Positions 58,755 through 60,000 of a stretch of DNA of 60,000 nt are shown here, in pieces. How positions within the stretch are numbered: the stretch's first letter is position 1; every line of letters begins with the position of its first letter. The position numbers and the translations under genes were made by a program. The stretch lies in assembly GCA_950295325.1 (NCBI GenBank), contig OX485803.1, positions 72,123,554-72,183,553 of the forward strand. Reading direction: 5' to 3'. Below the pieces are notes generated by a model. It was not told the origin of the DNA. It did not search any database and worked only from the letters and a program-made list of their open reading frames with translations. The DNA comes from Polytrichum commune (taxonomy: Eukaryota; Streptophyta; Polytrichopsida; Polytrichales; Polytrichaceae).

Positions 58755-59694
58755 TGTCGCGCACCTCTCCATGAGGAGTGCCCGCAACACCATGGGCACA
58801 AGGGGGACCCCGGAGTGACACCCGGGACTTGTGACGCCATTGGTGAGAGGGACCAAGTGATCCTAATGTGGGTGAGGGCCCCGGGCGTTTAGAACGCCTC
58901 CCACCCACAAAGACTAGGAGTCATGAGGGTAAAGCCATAAGCTATGAGTAGCTTATGGCGTCCCGATTCTAGAATGCTAAAGAACACCTCAATCTGAGGT
59001 GTGAGCTAGGAGATATGGCACTTTGAGTGGGATGCTGTCCCGGGACAGCGCCCTGGAACAGCAGGGGCCTGGGAGTGGCTCCCGGGACTGCAAAGGTTTA
59101 AACAGGCATAACTTCCTCAATACTTGCCCGAATAGGGAAAGTGAGGTGTCCATAGGGATCTACGTGAAATGTAGATGACGATAGAGTGGTTGGTTGTTAG
59201 ATTCAGAGACCGCACGTGGAAGTTATGAAGGTCTGAAGCTGCAGGGAGGCTTCTAGACCCGGCGGCTAAGGGAAAATGTCTACTTGGCCCCAACTCTTGG
59301 TAGAGAGACAAAAGGGATGTTGACGGTGGGGGAGGGGCCCCGCCAAAAGTCCTAGAGGCTTATATGGGTGAGGCGGCTTTGCCGACCGACCCCCCCGGAG
59401 CATACTTGGCAATGTGCTCCGGGTGGTTGTAGTGTTGTCCTAGCAACACTATGACCAAGTAGGGAGTGGACTTCCATGGATGGAAGTCCACCTTAGCGAT
59501 GGGTTACCTACTAAGGGGAAAGAGTCCCGAATGCATGTGTAGGAGGGTTTGGTGACCAAATATGGGATTGAAGGTCCGCGGTTTTGGGAGCTAACCATGC
59601 ATGTGCGTGGGATGTGCAGGTTAGCGCTCGGGACACTTGCTAGAGTTGGAAAGCGATTGAGCTAAGTGGAGAAAAACTAGCAAGGGTCGCGACA
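58755..59694 (+). repeat. 5' long terminal repeat, 940 bp
   Basis: It begins TGTCGCG and ends CGCGACA, giving the TG...CA ends with a 7-bp inverted repeat. The end lies 2 bp before the primer binding site, as expected. It is much GC-richer than its surroundings. It contains many perfect hairpins, listed in the findings. The expected 5-bp target duplication on the left is CTTGG (58750-58754). Confidence 0.85.
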
Positions 59695-59696
59695 CG

Positions 59697-59708
59697 TGGT
59701 ATCAGAGC
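59697..59708 (+). other. Primer binding site for initiator tRNA-Met
   Basis: TGGTATCAGAGC, complementary to the 3' end of plant initiator tRNA-Met, follows the LTR directly and is continued by AGGG. It primes minus-strand DNA synthesis in LTR retrotransposons. Confidence 0.93.
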
Positions 59709-59744
59709 AGGGTTTCGTCTTTGAGCTAGCACTTTGAAGGAGAG

Positions 59745-60000
59745 ATGGCTACCAAACGTGCGGGTAACGATGGTGAGGCGGGGACTTCTAAAAAGTTGCG
59801 ACGCTCAAAACGGAACAAAGATCATGTTGAAGAGGATGTTGACCCCGCCATTGAGTCTATTAACAATGGTGGGGATGATGGTGCAACCGGTGAGGAAGTG
59901 GAGGAGTCCCTAGAAAGGGGTCTGCAACCCCATGTCTTCACCAAATCCAATGACAAAGGTATGTTTATGTATTTATATGAATGGAAATGTGTATGTGTGT
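59745..60000 (+). CDS. Gag-like ORF, N-terminal part
   Basis: The first ATG after the primer binding site opens a frame that stays open to the window end. The product starts MATKRAGNDGEAGTSKKLRR, then SKRNKDHVEEDVDPAIES, and continues acidic (NNGGDDGATGEEVEESLE). A basic cluster followed by an acidic linker is compatible with a retrotransposon Gag N-terminus, though no capsid motif has been reached. GGTATGT at about 59959 could be a splice donor, in which case coding ends there. Its identity rests mainly on position. Confidence 0.6.
   Translation, partial: MATKRAGNDGEAGTSKKLRRSKRNKDHVEEDVDPAIESINNGGDDGATGEEVEESLERGLQPHVFTKSNDKGMFMYLYEWKCVCV

Larger units (their letters stand above)
58755..60000 (+). 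mobile_element. LTR retrotransposon, 5' part (runs off the window)
   Basis: A 5' LTR (58755-59694), a two-base gap, a tRNA-Met-type primer binding site (59697-59708) and a gag-like ORF (from 59745) occur in canonical order. The right half is beyond the window, so family (Copia or Gypsy) cannot be decided. Confidence 0.85.

Overview
The window looks like repeat-rich nuclear DNA of a land plant. The evidence is AT-rich sequence with GT-AG introns, a plant-type class V (GH18) chitinase gene, and an LTR retrotransposon whose primer binding site matches plant initiator tRNA-Met. Every major plant class II DNA transposon superfamily is also represented (PIF/Harbinger, Mutator, CACTA, hAT, mariner/Stowaway). 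I cannot name the species. The DUF7869-type elements and the retroelement fragment near 3.3 kb make a seed-free plant (fern or lycophyte) plausible, but that is a guess.

Only one convincing host gene is present: a two-exon secreted chitinase on the minus strand (28374-30280) with a TATA box upstream. A small acidic ORF (14521-14781, minus) in a GC-richer stretch is a weaker candidate. Almost everything else that codes is transposon-derived and mostly decayed.

Layout. 1-19 kb: non-coding DNA with a 590-bp Harbinger MITE (1622-2211), a retroelement fragment (about 3.2-3.5 kb), a dispersed 0.36-kb repeat (4.7 and 10.5 kb), a 949-bp hAT-type element with a perfect 8-bp target duplication (11084-12032), and a small inverted-repeat family (12.7 and 16.3 kb). 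19-24 kb: another 8-bp-TSD MITE, then a degenerate copy of a DUF7869-type transposon. 24-34 kb: the chitinase gene and two TA-flanked MITEs. 35-40 kb: a Mutator-like element with a SWIM-finger transposase and a convergent C2H2 zinc-finger ORF, bounded by inverted arrays of a 63-bp repeat. 41-42.6 kb: a GC-rich minisatellite and the 3' end of a LINE. 44.1-47.5 kb: a complete but decayed PIF/Harbinger element with convergent Myb-like and DDE genes; it is the coding relative of the MITE at 1.6 kb. 47.8-48.2 kb: a hairpin-rich MITE. 50-50.8 kb: a CACTA TNP2 fragment. 52.3-56.4 kb: a second, nearly intact DUF7869-type transposon in inverted orientation to the first. 58.7 kb to the end: a 5' LTR full of perfect hairpins, a primer binding site and the start of a gag-like ORF that runs off the window.

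The best candidate for something poorly described is the DUF7869-type transposon. It has two opposed copies, an approximately 1000-residue putative transposase, a CACTA-starting terminus with a subterminal hairpin (also found alone at 33.65 kb), and repeated perfect palindromes of the form ACGAACG-NN-CGTTCGT in its 5' flank. The nonsense codons across all the decayed elements are compatible with C-to-T transitions, as expected from decay of methylated, silenced copies.
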